64,000 nucleotides of DNA from Ahrensia sp. (GCA_002698425.1 NZXU01000090.1:30622-94621); one strand, 5' to 3'. Positions 25,635 through 35,953 are shown, numbered from the stretch's first letter. Translations and numbers: made by a program. Notes: generated from the letters alone by a model not told the origin.

Positions 25635-26105
25635 CTAATCCGGCTGAAGCATTCGATTGAGAGACTCAACCCATTTGTTGGGAACACCCCGATAATGATC
25701 GAGCAAGCGGTCTTCGACGTGTTCAGGATCCCACACCGCAGCGCATTCAAGGCCCTCGCACATTTCTCTTGTTGCCGGTTCTTCTGTGCCACCTTGGTAA
25801 TAGAGAGAGAATTTTCCGCTGATCGCATCACGCCGGAAGAAAACAGGGGGCGCGAGCAGTTCGTTTTCCAGCGACGCATGCCCAACGACCGGCCAGCGAC
25901 GAGAACTGAGTGCCCGGTTCATCACCCAGATTCGGAACAAGACCCGTGATTTCAGTACGGTTTCCAAAGAGACATCCTTGGATAACGAATTCAGATCGTA
26001 GAACGCGATGAGTGGCTTCGCGAGAACCCGACCAAAGCAATAACTTCCGTCCGCAAGAGCAATTGCGACCACGTCTCCGTCTTTTGCTCGTTTCCCGACT
26101 GCCAA
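25635..26105 (-). CDS. Imm26-like putative immunity protein (orphan)
   Basis: A 156-residue protein whose opening, KDGDVVAIALADGSYCFGRVL, followed by an FYDLNSL strand, resembles the Imm26 family of polymorphic-toxin immunity proteins. It starts at a TTG preceded by GAGG five bases upstream. The stretch 25,620-26,110 is visibly more A+T-rich than the flanking genes, consistent with recent acquisition. No toxin gene is adjacent: neighbours are an SDR and a DUF721 gene. Orphan immunity genes may protect against neighbours' toxins; that role is inferred. Confidence 0.6.
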   Translation of the reverse strand: MAVGKRAKDGDVVAIALADGSYCFGRVLAKPLIAFYDLNSLSKDVSLETVLKSRVLFRIWVMNRALSSRRWPVVGHASLENELLAPPVFFRRDAISGKFSLYYQGGTEEPATREMCEGLECAAVWDPEHVEDRLLDHYRGVPNKWVESLNRMLQPD

Positions 26106-26130
26106 GTCTGCCTCTTTCTTCGAAAGTTAA

Positions 26131-26616
26131 CTAGCGCCTGTCCTGCTTGACGCTTTTGCCGAGGCGGATCAGCGCCTCGCGCAGGCCCTCATCCTCGATA
26201 TCCTCGGCCAGCGCCGCGATGCGTTTCTCGTCGGCGGGCGAAACGGGCGGCTTGCGGCGCACCGGCTTGCGCTCGGGCGCGACGGGCTTTTGGACCAGTT
26301 GCAGCCGCTCGACCGCCTGGAAGCCGAAAAAGGCATTCACCCGCTGGACGATCTCGCCGGACTGGTGCTGAACATGCAGGGCCGACATGCCCTCGGCGGC
26401 GACGATCAGCGTCGCCGGCTTGAACGGATCGTCCTCATGGGCGCGGCGCGGCCAATTGATTTTTTGCGGACGCGTCGTCTCGGCGAGCATCGAAGGGACG
26501 ATTTCCGGCCAGGCGGCGAGCAAGGCGCTGGTCATGCCGGCGCGGCGCGCCAGGACCGGGTCGAGCACGCCGGAGACCAGCCCGCCAAGCTGTTCCGGCT
26601 GGCGGTGTTTTCGCAT
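26131..26616 (-). CDS. DUF721/DciA-like protein
   Basis: A 161-residue protein with the DUF721 pattern: an N-terminal helix (GLVSGVLDPVLARRAGMTSALLAAWPEIV) and a central strand pair (ATLIVAAEGMSALHVQHQSGEIVQRVNAFFGF), followed by a basic linker and a short C-terminal helix. DciA, the best-known DUF721 protein, helps load the replicative helicase in bacteria lacking DnaC. It is divergent from mutY, as commonly seen in Hyphomicrobiales. The start at 26616 is a choice among several in-frame codons. Confidence 0.85.
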   Translation of the reverse strand: MRKHRQPEQLGGLVSGVLDPVLARRAGMTSALLAAWPEIVPSMLAETTRPQKINWPRRAHEDDPFKPATLIVAAEGMSALHVQHQSGEIVQRVNAFFGFQAVERLQLVQKPVAPERKPVRRKPPVSPADEKRIAALAEDIEDEGLREALIRLGKSVKQDRR

Positions 26617-26736
26617 TCCCGGTTTGGATCCGTCCTGGGCCAATCGAAGGCTCCCGTTTCGCCGCCATGATAACGGCGGATCGTTGCGAATGCGACGGCT
26701 TGATCTTGTGCCCGGCTTTCGCGCACAAGAAGCGCC

Positions 26737-27831
26737 ATGTCCGCCCCTGTCGAGTCCCTGCCCTCCGTCGCCGACCGGCTCCTCGCCTGGTACGACCGGC
26801 ATGCGCGCGAGCTGCCCTGGCGGACCGGACCGGCGGAGATCGCCAAAGGCGCCAGGCCCGATCCCTACCGCGTCTGGCTCTCCGAGATCATGCTGCAGCA
26901 GACCACCGTCGCCGCCGTGAAGGACTATTTCGCGAAATTCACGAAAACATGGCCGGATGTCGCCGCGCTGGCCGCCGCGTCCGAGGACGACATCCTGAAG
27001 GCCTGGGCCGGGCTCGGCTATTATTCGCGGGCCCGCAACCTGAAGAAATGCGCCGACGCGGTGATGTCGGATCACGGCGGCGAATTCCCCGAATCGTCGC
27101 AAGGCCTGCGCGCCCTGCCGGGCGTCGGCGACTACACCTCCGCGGCCATTGCGGCGATCGCCTTCGGCGAGCCGGTCGCCGTGGTGGACGGCAATGTCGA
27201 GCGCGTGGTGTCGCGGCTCCATTGCATCGACACGCCGCTGCCGGAGGCGAAGAAACCGATACGCGCGCTGACACAGGCGATGACGCCCGCCGACCGGCCC
27301 GGCGACTTCGCGCAGGCAATGATGGATCTCGGCGCAACGCTCTGCACGCCGAAACGGCCGGCCTGCCTGCATTGCCCGCTGCGCGACGATTGCCGCGCGC
27401 TCGACGCCGGCGATCCGAAACGGTTCCCCGTCAAGCCGCCGAAAAAGGCGAAGCCCGTCCGGCGCGGCGCGGCCTATGTCCTGACCAATTCCGACGGCGC
27501 GATCCTGCTCGAAAAACGCGGCGACAGCGGCCTGCTCGCAGGCATGGCCCAGGTGCCGACCACCGGCTGGACGGCGCGGCAGGACGGCGCGACCGGCACG
27601 TCGGAAGCCCCGTTACCTGCCGCCGGCTGGATCGCCTGCGGCACGGTCGGCCATGTCTTCACTCATTTCGAATTGCGCCTCGACGTGTTCCGCGCCGAGG
27701 GCGAACTGACGCCGGAACCGCGGCAATGGTGGAGCGCGCCGGAGACGATCGCCGGCGAGGCACTACCCACTGTCATGAAAAAAGTGTTGGTTCTGGCCCT
27801 GGACCACGAATCACAGCACGATCTGGACTGA
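26737..27831 (+). CDS. mutY: A/G-specific adenine DNA glycosylase MutY
   Basis: A 364-residue base-excision repair enzyme that removes A opposite 8-oxoG. The catalytic Glu lies in WLSEIMLQQTTV, the helix-hairpin-helix is LPGVGDYTSAAI with the catalytic Asp in VAVVDGNVERV, and the 4Fe-4S ligands are Cys-x6-Cys-x2-Cys-x5-Cys (CTPKRPACLHCPLRDDC). A C-terminal NUDIX-like domain (GAAYVLTNSDGAILLEKRGDSGLLAGMAQVP, then TVGHVFTHFELRLDVF) recognises 8-oxoG. It is followed after 3 bp by a HAD gene. Confidence 0.97.
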   Translation: MSAPVESLPSVADRLLAWYDRHARELPWRTGPAEIAKGARPDPYRVWLSEIMLQQTTVAAVKDYFAKFTKTWPDVAALAAASEDDILKAWAGLGYYSRARNLKKCADAVMSDHGGEFPESSQGLRALPGVGDYTSAAIAAIAFGEPVAVVDGNVERVVSRLHCIDTPLPEAKKPIRALTQAMTPADRPGDFAQAMMDLGATLCTPKRPACLHCPLRDDCRALDAGDPKRFPVKPPKKAKPVRRGAAYVLTNSDGAILLEKRGDSGLLAGMAQVPTTGWTARQDGATGTSEAPLPAAGWIACGTVGHVFTHFELRLDVFRAEGELTPEPRQWWSAPETIAGEALPTVMKKVLVLALDHESQHDLD

Positions 27832-27834
27832 GCC

Positions 27835-28446
27835 ATGACCGAGATCCGCCATATCGTCTTCGACATCGGCAAGGTGCTGGTGCATTACGACCCGGAGCTG
27901 CCGTTCCGCCGCATCATTCCCGACCACCGGCGCAGGGCCTGGTTTCTCTCCGAGGTCTGCTCGAACGACTGGAACGTGGAACAGGATCGCGGCCGGACCT
28001 GGATCGAGGCGGAAGACGAGCTGATCTCGCGCTTTCCCGACGAGGCGGACAATATCCGCGCCTTTCGCCGTCACTGGACCGAGATGGTGCCCTACGCCTA
28101 TGAGGACAGCGTCGCGATCCTGCGCGAACAGCTCGACGCCGGCCGCGACGTGACGATGCTCACCAATTTCGCCTCCGACACGTTTCGCGAGGCGCAGGAG
28201 ATCTACCCCTTCCTGAAGGCGTCGCGCGGGGTCACCGTCTCCGGCGACATCCGCATCATCAAGCCCGATCCCGCGATCTATGCGCATCACACGCGCGAAT
28301 TCGGCCTCGATCCGGCGGCGACGCTGTTCATCGACGATTCGGAAAAGAACGTGGCCGCCGCCCGCGCATTCGGCTGGCAGGCCGTACAGTTCGAGGATGC
28401 GGAGCAATTGCGCGCGGATCTGGCGGACTACAAGCTCGCGGCATGA
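27835..28446 (+). CDS. HAD-superfamily hydrolase (subfamily IA)
   Basis: A 203-residue phosphatase-like protein with HAD motif I as IVFDIGKVLVHYD (Asp then Gly two positions later, as in YihX-type members), motif II in TMLTNFAS, and motifs III-IV in RIIKPDPAIY and FIDDSEKNV. A sugar-phosphate phosphatase activity would fit the subfamily; the substrate is not known. It overlaps the following FMN reductase gene (ATGA). Confidence 0.9.
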   Translation: MTEIRHIVFDIGKVLVHYDPELPFRRIIPDHRRRAWFLSEVCSNDWNVEQDRGRTWIEAEDELISRFPDEADNIRAFRRHWTEMVPYAYEDSVAILREQLDAGRDVTMLTNFASDTFREAQEIYPFLKASRGVTVSGDIRIIKPDPAIYAHHTREFGLDPAATLFIDDSEKNVAAARAFGWQAVQFEDAEQLRADLADYKLAA

Positions 28447-28973
28447 AGCTCCTCGGCCTGTCGGGCAGCCTGCGCGCCGGTTCCGGCAACACGGCCCTGC
28501 TGCATGCTTTTGCCGCCACTGCGCCGGACGGCTTCGATGTCGAGGTGTTCGACGGGCTGGGAGACCTGCCGTTGTTCTCGCCCGACAAGGAAGCCGACAC
28601 GCCGCAGAGCGTGCTGCGCCTCGCCGCCCGTGTCGAGGCGTGCGACGGCATCCTGATCGCCTGCCCCGAATATGCCCACGGCATTCCCGGCGCCTTCAAG
28701 AACGCGCTCGACTGGCTGGTGTCCCGCTTCGAAATCCCCGGAAAACCGGCGATGCTGGTGCATGCTTCGACGCGCAGCCTCTATCTGCGGGAGCATTTGC
28801 GCGAAGTGCTGAGGACGATCTCCTGCCGGCTCTATCCGGAAGAGGAGTTCGAGGTGCATCTGATCAGGAAGGACCGGCGGGAGATCGACGCGATCCTGTC
28901 GACCGGAGAGATGCGCGCGGCGATGCGCATGAAACTGGAGGCGTTCGCGCGCTTCGCCGCGCAGGAAGGCTGA
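28443..28973 (+). CDS. NADPH-dependent FMN reductase family protein
   Basis: A 176-residue flavodoxin-fold protein. The FMN phosphate loop is GLSGSLRAGSGNTALLHA (residues 5-22) and the second contact is ACPEYAHGIPGAFKNALDWL, both typical of the azoreductase/chromate-reductase-like FMN_red family. It shares a 4-base overlap with the HAD gene and is convergent with ccrM. Confidence 0.92.
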   Translation: MKLLGLSGSLRAGSGNTALLHAFAATAPDGFDVEVFDGLGDLPLFSPDKEADTPQSVLRLAARVEACDGILIACPEYAHGIPGAFKNALDWLVSRFEIPGKPAMLVHASTRSLYLREHLREVLRTISCRLYPEEEFEVHLIRKDRREIDAILSTGEMRAAMRMKLEAFARFAAQEG

Positions 28974-28980
28974 GCCGGGA

Positions 28981-30156
<1,176 letters not shown>

Positions 30157-30243
30157 TTACGCAGAACAATACCGGACGCATGGTTACCCAACGCGGTTAA
30201 TGACGGGTTAGCGGGACGAGAAGAATTCGAATGAACGAGAGCA

Positions 30244-30702
30244 CTACCCGCAAAAGGCGGGCTTGCTCGTCCAGGGGCTGTCCTTCAGCTTCTCCTCGAA
30301 ATCGGCATTGATGTCGGCGAGCGTGATCTCGGCGAAGCGGCCGAGCAGCAACGCCCTCGCCTCGTCCAGCGTCGCCTCCAGCCTTTCGTCGATCGCCTGT
30401 TCGACCAGGCAATCCGCCTTTTCGCCGGTCGGGCCGAAGGCGAAGACCGCGGGTTCGCCGAGTGCGCGATAGACATCGAGCAGCGTGATCTCTTCCAGCG
30501 GCACGGCCAGCGCCCAGCCGCCGCCATGGCCTTTCCGGGAGGTCAGGAACCCGGCGTCGCGCAATCCCGCCATGGTGCGGCGCGCGACGACGGGATTGGT
30601 CGACATGAAACCCGCCACGGCTTCCGACGTCAGCGGCTCGTCATGTTCGGCCATGTGGATCAGCACATGCAGCATGCGCGACAGGCGGCTGTCTCTTCTC
30701 AC
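30244..30702 (-). CDS. Rrf2-family transcriptional regulator
   Basis: A 152-residue winged-helix regulator: SRLSRMLHVLIHMAEHDEPLTSEAVAG then NPVVARRTMAGLRDAGFLTSRKGHGGGW, the Rrf2 DNA-binding domain. The start is placed at a GTG (30700-30702) preceded by AAGGAAAAGATC; the frame is open to 30765 but that would put the N-terminus inside the operator palindrome. It has a single Cys (near residue 111) instead of the three that bind Fe-S in IscR/NsrR, so it probably senses by a thiol or another ligand. It is divergent from the thioredoxin-reductase-like gene and probably controls both genes. Confidence 0.88.
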   Translation of the reverse strand: MRRDSRLSRMLHVLIHMAEHDEPLTSEAVAGFMSTNPVVARRTMAGLRDAGFLTSRKGHGGGWALAVPLEEITLLDVYRALGEPAVFAFGPTGEKADCLVEQAIDERLEATLDEARALLLGRFAEITLADINADFEEKLKDSPWTSKPAFCG

Positions 30703-30750
30703 GATCTTTTCCTTGTCGTTTCCGTCGAATTCTAGGCGCTTCCCGTCCAT

Positions 30751-30813
30751 CACGCAACTTTTCATGTTCCATGATATTGACTCGCATGATCATGGAACTT
30801 TAAAAGTTGCGTG
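30751..30813. promoter_or_regulatory. 63-bp interrupted palindrome, probable Rrf2 operator and divergent promoter
   Basis: Two nested, symmetric arm pairs: CACGCAACTTTT (30751-30762) with AAAAGTTGCGTG (30802-30813), and GTTCCATGAT (30766-30775) with ATCATGGAAC (30789-30798), each separated by 3 bases, around a 13-base centre. All 22 arm positions pair perfectly. A plausible plus-strand promoter lies inside: TTGACT (30777-30782) and TTTAAA (30799-30804), spaced 16 bp. A bound regulator would occlude it. Confidence 0.8.
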
Positions 30814-30835
30814 AATGAACAAACGGGAGAAAGCC

Positions 30836-31726
30836 ATGTTCGACGCAATCGTTATCGGCGGCGGCTTCGCCGGCCTGTCGGCCACCATCTATCTCGCCCG
30901 CGCACGCCGCCGGGTGCTGCTGGTCGACGCCGGCAGCCCGCGCAACCGTTTCGCCGACGCCTCGCATGGCTTCCTCGGCATGGACGGCAAGTCGCCGATG
31001 GCGATCCGCAGCGCCGGACGGGCGGAACTCGCCGCCTACGACAATGTCTCGTTTCTCGACAGCGAGGCCGCCGACGCGCGCGAGGAGGAAGACGGTTTCA
31101 CGATCACGATGAGCGACGGCCGAACCGAGCAGGCGCGCCGGCTGGTGCTGGCGACCGGCGTCACCGACGTCCTGCCGGAGGTCGACGGGCTTGCGGAGCG
31201 CTGGGGCAAAAGCGTCCTGCACTGCCCGTTCTGCCATGGCTACGAATTTCGCGACCGGCCGCTGGGCGTGCTCGCCACCGGGCCGGCTTCCGCGCATCAG
31301 GGCGACCTCATTCCGGATTGGGGGCCGACCACCTATTTCACCCAGGGCGAATTCGAGCCTTCCGGCGAGGAGCTCCAACGGTTCGCGGCGCGCGGCGTCG
31401 CCGTCGAGCGCACGTCGGTGATCGATCTTGTCGGCGACGCGCCGCATCTCGAGGCCGCGCGTCTGGCCGACGGGAGAACGATCCCGCTGGCCGCCCTGTT
31501 CACCGCGCCGAAGCTGAAAATGGCAAGCCCGATCGCCGAACGGCTCGATTGCGAATTCGTCGAGGGCGTGCTCGGCCCGCATCTGCTCGTCGACGCAATG
31601 AAACAGACCAGCGTGACCGGCGTCTTTGCGGCAGGCGACATGGCCATGCCGATGCACAGCGCCCTGCTCGCCTCGTCGGCGGGCATGATGGCCGGCGTCG
31701 CGGCCTACCGGTCGCTGATCGCCTGA
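30836..31726 (+). CDS. thioredoxin-reductase-like NAD(P)/FAD oxidoreductase
   Basis: A 296-residue flavoprotein of the low-molecular-weight thioredoxin reductase family: FAD motif VIGGGFAGLSATIYLAR near residue 6, redox-active CPFC (HCPFCHGYE) near residue 130, and a late FAD contact GVFAAGDMAMP. The segment between domains reads LGVLATGPASAHQ, which departs from the usual GGGDSA NAD(P)H motif, so cofactor use may differ. Start at 30836 follows CGGGAGAAAGCC. Expression is probably controlled by the divergent Rrf2 regulator. Its electron acceptor is unknown. Confidence 0.9.
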   Translation: MFDAIVIGGGFAGLSATIYLARARRRVLLVDAGSPRNRFADASHGFLGMDGKSPMAIRSAGRAELAAYDNVSFLDSEAADAREEEDGFTITMSDGRTEQARRLVLATGVTDVLPEVDGLAERWGKSVLHCPFCHGYEFRDRPLGVLATGPASAHQGDLIPDWGPTTYFTQGEFEPSGEELQRFAARGVAVERTSVIDLVGDAPHLEAARLADGRTIPLAALFTAPKLKMASPIAERLDCEFVEGVLGPHLLVDAMKQTSVTGVFAAGDMAMPMHSALLASSAGMMAGVAAYRSLIA

Positions 31727-31739
31727 TCGGCGCCCCCGC

Positions 31740-32309
31740 TTACTGCGTGTTGTAGGGCCCTTCGTCGAAGCCGACGAAGACCTGCAGGTTCTGTTGCGTC
31801 GGTGCGGGAAGCACGACCTGGCTATCCTTGAAGATGAATTGCGTCGCGCCGGCATTGGGCGCGACGGCGACCTGGATCTTTCCGAGCTGCGAATAGGGCA
31901 CGTTCTCGCCCTGGCGGATCGCCACGCGCAGCGGCAGTTCAAGCGCTCCCGACTGTCCCTTCGGGCCTTCGACGACGCGGCCGGCGGCGACGACTTCCAT
32001 GAAGAGCTGGCCGCCCTGGTAGCGGCAGGTGCGGGTCACGTCGGTGATCGTCGCCAGATAGATGATCTCGTTGGGATCGCCGTCATTGCCCCTCGTATAG
32101 GTGCGCAGGATGGCGGTGCCTTCGCGAAGCTCGATGCGCGGACAATAGGCGCGCAGGTCCGCGCCCGTCAGTTCCTCGTCGCCCGGCTTGCCCTTCGCCG
32201 ACCGGCTTCCGAGACCGTCGCCGAGATTGGCCGTCTGGCATGAAGCCACTGTCAAAAGAGCAAGAAGTGCGCCGAAACGTGCGAGGTTGCTGGCCTTGAC
32301 GATACGCAT
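31740..32309 (-). CDS. putative outer-membrane lipoprotein
   Basis: A 189-residue protein whose N-terminus (RFGALLALLTVASCQT) is a signal sequence ending in a lipobox-like VASC, so Cys24 is the likely lipidated residue. The mature part is mainly beta-strand and contains a TCRY segment. No family is recognised with confidence. It is convergent with the thioredoxin-reductase-like gene, 13 bp apart. Confidence 0.8.
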   Translation of the reverse strand: MRIVKASNLARFGALLALLTVASCQTANLGDGLGSRSAKGKPGDEELTGADLRAYCPRIELREGTAILRTYTRGNDGDPNEIIYLATITDVTRTCRYQGGQLFMEVVAAGRVVEGPKGQSGALELPLRVAIRQGENVPYSQLGKIQVAVAPNAGATQFIFKDSQVVLPAPTQQNLQVFVGFDEGPYNTQ

Positions 32310-32535
32310 GTCGATCCCGTTTATCCCGTATTCCCGTTGCGTCCCCCGCCGCCAATACCATGATAAAAATGGCGATTCAGCGGTCGCGGCGGCACCATCC
32401 ATAGCTTTGTATGCTTCGTCAATGCCGGCGGGGACGACCGCTGTGGGCGATGGGGTTTGGAAATGGCCGGTTTTCGGCTAATGAGCGCGCGGCAAATCCC
32501 CGCGCGATCCGCGCGCAACAGTTGAGTGAACGCCC

Positions 32536-33933
32536 GTGAAATACATATCCACCCGCGGCCAGGCGCCCGCCCTTGGCTTCTGCGACACCATGCTTGCCGG
32601 CCTGGCAGGCGATGGCGGCCTCTATGTGCCGGAGACATGGCCGCATTTTTCCGCCGCCGACATCAGGGCGCTGCGCGGCAAGTCCTATGAGGATATCGCG
32701 ATCACGGTCATGTGGCCCTTCGTGGAAGGCGAGATCGACCGCGCCGTCTTCGAGGCCATCGTGCGCGAGGCCTATGCGTCCTTCCGCCACGAGGCCGTCT
32801 GCCCGCTAGTGCAGACCGGCGCGAACGAATTCGTGCTGGAGCTGTTCCACGGCCCGACGCTCGCCTTCAAGGACGTGGCGATGCAGCTGATCGGCCGGCT
32901 GATGGACCATGTCCTCGCCGAACGCGACGAGCGCGCCACCATCGTCGGCGCGACCTCGGGCGATACCGGCGGCGCGGCGATCGAGGCCTTCGCCGGCCGC
33001 GAGCGCACCGACATCTTCATCCTGTTTCCCAAGGGCCGGGTCTCGCCGGTCCAGCAGCGCCAGATGACGTCCAGCGGCGAGGCGAATGTGCACGCGCTCG
33101 CCATCGAGGGCAATTTCGACGACTGTCAGGGCCTGTTGAAGGACATGTTCAACCATGCCGCCTTCCGCGACTCGGTGAAACTGTCCGGCGTCAACTCTAT
33201 CAACTGGGCGCGCATCATGGCGCAGGTGGTTTATTACTTCACCTCGGCGCTGTCGCTCGGCGCGCCCGACCGGCGGGTTTCCTTCACGGTGCCGACCGGA
33301 AATTTCGGCGACATCTTCGCCGGCTACGTCGCCCGCCAGATGGGCCTGCCCGTCGAGACGCTGGTCATCGCCACGAACGACAACGACATTCTCGCGCGCA
33401 CCATCGAGACCGGCGTCTACGAAATGCGCGGCGTCGTGCAGACGACCTCGCCGTCGATGGACATCCAGGTCTCGTCGAATTTCGAGCGGCTCTTGTTCGA
33501 CGCCGGCGGCCGCGACGACCTGTCGGTGCGCAACGCCATGGCGAGCCTGAAACAGGCGCGGCGTTTCGAACTGCCCGAAAAGACGCTGTCTTCGATCCGC
33601 TCCGGCTTTGCCGCCGGCACGGCGGATGTGGCGGAGGCCGCCGGCACGATCCGGCATGTCTACGAGAAATCGGGCTACCTGCTCGATCCGCACAGCGCCA
33701 TCGGCCTGCATGTCGCGCGGCAGCAGTCGAAAAGCGCGGCGCCGATGGTCGTTCTGGCCACGGCGCATCCGGCGAAATTCCCGGCCGCCGTCGAGGAGGC
33801 CTGCGGCGTGCATCCCGCCCTGCCCGTCTGGCTGTCGGACCTGATGCAACGTCACGAAACCTTCACGGAGCTTCCCTCCGACCTAAAAATAGTGGAAGAT
33901 CACGTTTCGAACCACGCACGCGCGGCAAAGTGA
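32536..33933 (+). CDS. thrC: threonine synthase
   Basis: A 465-residue PLP enzyme converting O-phosphohomoserine to threonine, the usual length of the long bacterial form. The PLP lysine lies in TLAFKDVAMQ (near residue 113) and the phosphate loop in GATSGDTGGAAIEAF. It starts at a GTG (GTGAAATAC, product MKYISTRGQAP), which aligns with the conserved start of the family. Homoserine kinase of the same pathway is encoded at 45837-46796, 12 kb away. Confidence 0.97.
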   Translation: MKYISTRGQAPALGFCDTMLAGLAGDGGLYVPETWPHFSAADIRALRGKSYEDIAITVMWPFVEGEIDRAVFEAIVREAYASFRHEAVCPLVQTGANEFVLELFHGPTLAFKDVAMQLIGRLMDHVLAERDERATIVGATSGDTGGAAIEAFAGRERTDIFILFPKGRVSPVQQRQMTSSGEANVHALAIEGNFDDCQGLLKDMFNHAAFRDSVKLSGVNSINWARIMAQVVYYFTSALSLGAPDRRVSFTVPTGNFGDIFAGYVARQMGLPVETLVIATNDNDILARTIETGVYEMRGVVQTTSPSMDIQVSSNFERLLFDAGGRDDLSVRNAMASLKQARRFELPEKTLSSIRSGFAAGTADVAEAAGTIRHVYEKSGYLLDPHSAIGLHVARQQSKSAAPMVVLATAHPAKFPAAVEEACGVHPALPVWLSDLMQRHETFTELPSDLKIVEDHVSNHARAAK

Positions 33934-33996
33934 CGGTGCGGGTAATGAAGTGAGGAAGCGTTTGGCCGGCTTTCGGCCAGTCCAGGGAGTGTGCAC

Positions 33997-35304
33997 ATGA
34001 CAGTGGAGACGACTCGTCTCTCCAACGGGATCACTGTCGCCACGCAACGTTTCGACCATGTCGAAAGCGTCGCGCTCGGCGTCTGGGTCAAGGCCGGATC
34101 CCGCAACGAGCTGGAACCGGAACACGGTATCGCGCATCTCCTCGAACACATGGCCTTCAAGGGCACCGCGCGGCGCAACGCCCGCACCATCGCCGAGGAA
34201 ATCGAGAATGTCGGCGGCGACATCAATGCGGCGACCAGCGTCGAGACCACGTCCTATTTCGTCCGCGTGCTGAAGGACGACGTACCGCTCGCCATCGACC
34301 TGCTCTCCGACATCCTGCAGAATTCCAAGTTCGACGAGGACGAGCTGCAGCGCGAAAAGCACGTCATCCTGCAGGAACTCGGCGCCGCCAACGACATTCC
34401 CGACGACGCCGTCTTCGACCGCTTCACCGAGGCGGCCTTCCGCCACCAGCCGATCGGCCGCGCCATCCTCGGCACCCGCGACACGATCACCTCGTTCACC
34501 AGCGACCAGATCCGCGGCTATATCGACCGCGAATATTGCGGCGAGCGCATGGTGATCGCGGCGGCCGGCGCCATCGACCACGACACATTCGTCAAGCTGG
34601 TGGAAAAGGATTTCGGTGGAATCCAGCAAAAACCGCGGGGCAAGGCGGTTTCGCTGGCCACCTATGTGGGCGGCGACTATCGCGAGCACCGGCAGTTGCA
34701 GGACACGCAATTCCTGCTCGGCTTCGAGGGCCGCGCCTATCACGTGCGCGATTTCTACGCCTCGCAGGTTCTCGCCATGCTGCTCGGCGGCGGCATGTCG
34801 TCGCGCCTGTTCCAGGAAGTGCGCGAGAAGCGCGGCATCTGTTATTCGATCTACGCGTTCCATTGGGGCTTTTCCGACACCGGCATTTTCGGCGTCCACG
34901 CGGCGACGGAACCGGGCGACCTCGACGAGCTCGTCCATCTCATCCTGGCGGAACTTCGCCGCGCCGCCGACGACATCGACCAGACAGAACTCGAACGCGC
35001 CCGCAGCCAGTTCCGCGCCAGCCTGTTGATGTCCGGCGAGAGCGCCCCGAGCCGGGCCGGCCAGATCGCCCGGCAGATCCTGCTCTTCGGCCGCCCGATC
35101 CCCAACGAGGAGCTGCTCGACCGCCTCGACAAGCTGACCGTGGAGCGCCTGCGCGATCTCGCCGGCAGGCTGTTCACGGAATCTGCGCCGACCGTCTCGG
35201 CGATCGGCCCGGTCGACCAGCTGATGGATATCGATTCAATTCGCGCGGGGCTTCTCTCGGGCGATCCCGAGCCGCGTGCGAATGTCAGGTTCGCCGTGGG
35301 TTAA
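33997..35304 (+). CDS. M16-family zinc metallopeptidase (processing-peptidase-like)
   Basis: A 435-residue soluble peptidase. The inverted zinc motif HLLEH is at residues 47-51, with the more distal Glu in the helix ELQREKHVILQEL. The C-terminal half has the inactive-domain substrate-binding stretch LLGGGMSSRLFQEVREKRGICYSI. The ATG at 33997 follows AGGGAG with good spacing; a GTG at 33991 is in frame. It lies 63 bp after thrC; a TTGGCCG/CGGCCAG hairpin occupies the gap. Confidence 0.95.
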   Translation: MTVETTRLSNGITVATQRFDHVESVALGVWVKAGSRNELEPEHGIAHLLEHMAFKGTARRNARTIAEEIENVGGDINAATSVETTSYFVRVLKDDVPLAIDLLSDILQNSKFDEDELQREKHVILQELGAANDIPDDAVFDRFTEAAFRHQPIGRAILGTRDTITSFTSDQIRGYIDREYCGERMVIAAAGAIDHDTFVKLVEKDFGGIQQKPRGKAVSLATYVGGDYREHRQLQDTQFLLGFEGRAYHVRDFYASQVLAMLLGGGMSSRLFQEVREKRGICYSIYAFHWGFSDTGIFGVHAATEPGDLDELVHLILAELRRAADDIDQTELERARSQFRASLLMSGESAPSRAGQIARQILLFGRPIPNEELLDRLDKLTVERLRDLAGRLFTESAPTVSAIGPVDQLMDIDSIRAGLLSGDPEPRANVRFAVG

Positions 35305-35338
35305 CCGCATAGCAGCCGCCAGTCATACGGTGCCGGAC

Positions 35339-35953
35339 ATGATAGCCTTCCCATTTCGCGGAACGCGCCAGCAGGTCATTACCGGCAAGTCCATCTTCCT
35401 GCGCCATCCCGACATCGCCGACCACACGGAATGGGCGGCGCTGCGCGAGGAAAGCCAGGCGTTTCTGCGACCGTGGGAACCGACCTGGCCCGATGACGAT
35501 CTGTCGCGCACGGCGTTTCGCGGCCGCATCCGGCGCTACAACCAGGAAATCGCCGCCGGGACCGGGTTTCCCTTCTTCATCTGTTCGGCCGAGAACGGCG
35601 CGATCCTCGGCGGGATAACGCTCGGCAATGTCCGGCGCGGCGTCTCGCAATGCGGCCAGATCGGCTACTGGATGGGCGAACGCTATCGCGGCAACGGCGT
35701 CATGAGCGAAGCGCTTGGTTTACTTTGCGACCACGCGTTTCGCGCTATCGGATTGCACCGCCTTGAAGCTGCCTGTATCCCGGACAATACGCGGTCGATC
35801 CGGATTCTCGAAAAAGCCGGATTCGCGCGCGAGGGATACCTGCGGTCCTATCTCAAGATCAACGGTGCCTGGCGCGACCATGTGCTCTATGCGCGGATCA
35901 ATCCGCAGCATGAGCGCGCGGGGCTGCAGGCTAAACAAGGTGAGGCGGTTTGA
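35339..35953 (+). CDS. RimJ-type GNAT N-acetyltransferase
   Basis: A 204-residue acetyltransferase of the RimJ/RimL type: GYWMGERYRGNGVMSEAL carries the acetyl-CoA loop (R-G-N-G), and the conserved LHRLEAACIPDNTRSIRILEKAGFAREG follows. It would acetylate a protein N-terminus or a small amine. Its stop codon overlaps the TTG start of the next gene (TTGA). Confidence 0.92.
   Translation: MIAFPFRGTRQQVITGKSIFLRHPDIADHTEWAALREESQAFLRPWEPTWPDDDLSRTAFRGRIRRYNQEIAAGTGFPFFICSAENGAILGGITLGNVRRGVSQCGQIGYWMGERYRGNGVMSEALGLLCDHAFRAIGLHRLEAACIPDNTRSIRILEKAGFAREGYLRSYLKINGAWRDHVLYARINPQHERAGLQAKQGEAV

Noticed and set aside
25600..26135. Duplicated gene ends around the Imm26-like gene, as seen at rnhA and ialB
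   Set aside because: Only the weak similarity AGCTAGCTC versus AACTAGCGC is visible at the two borders; not enough to call a repeat.
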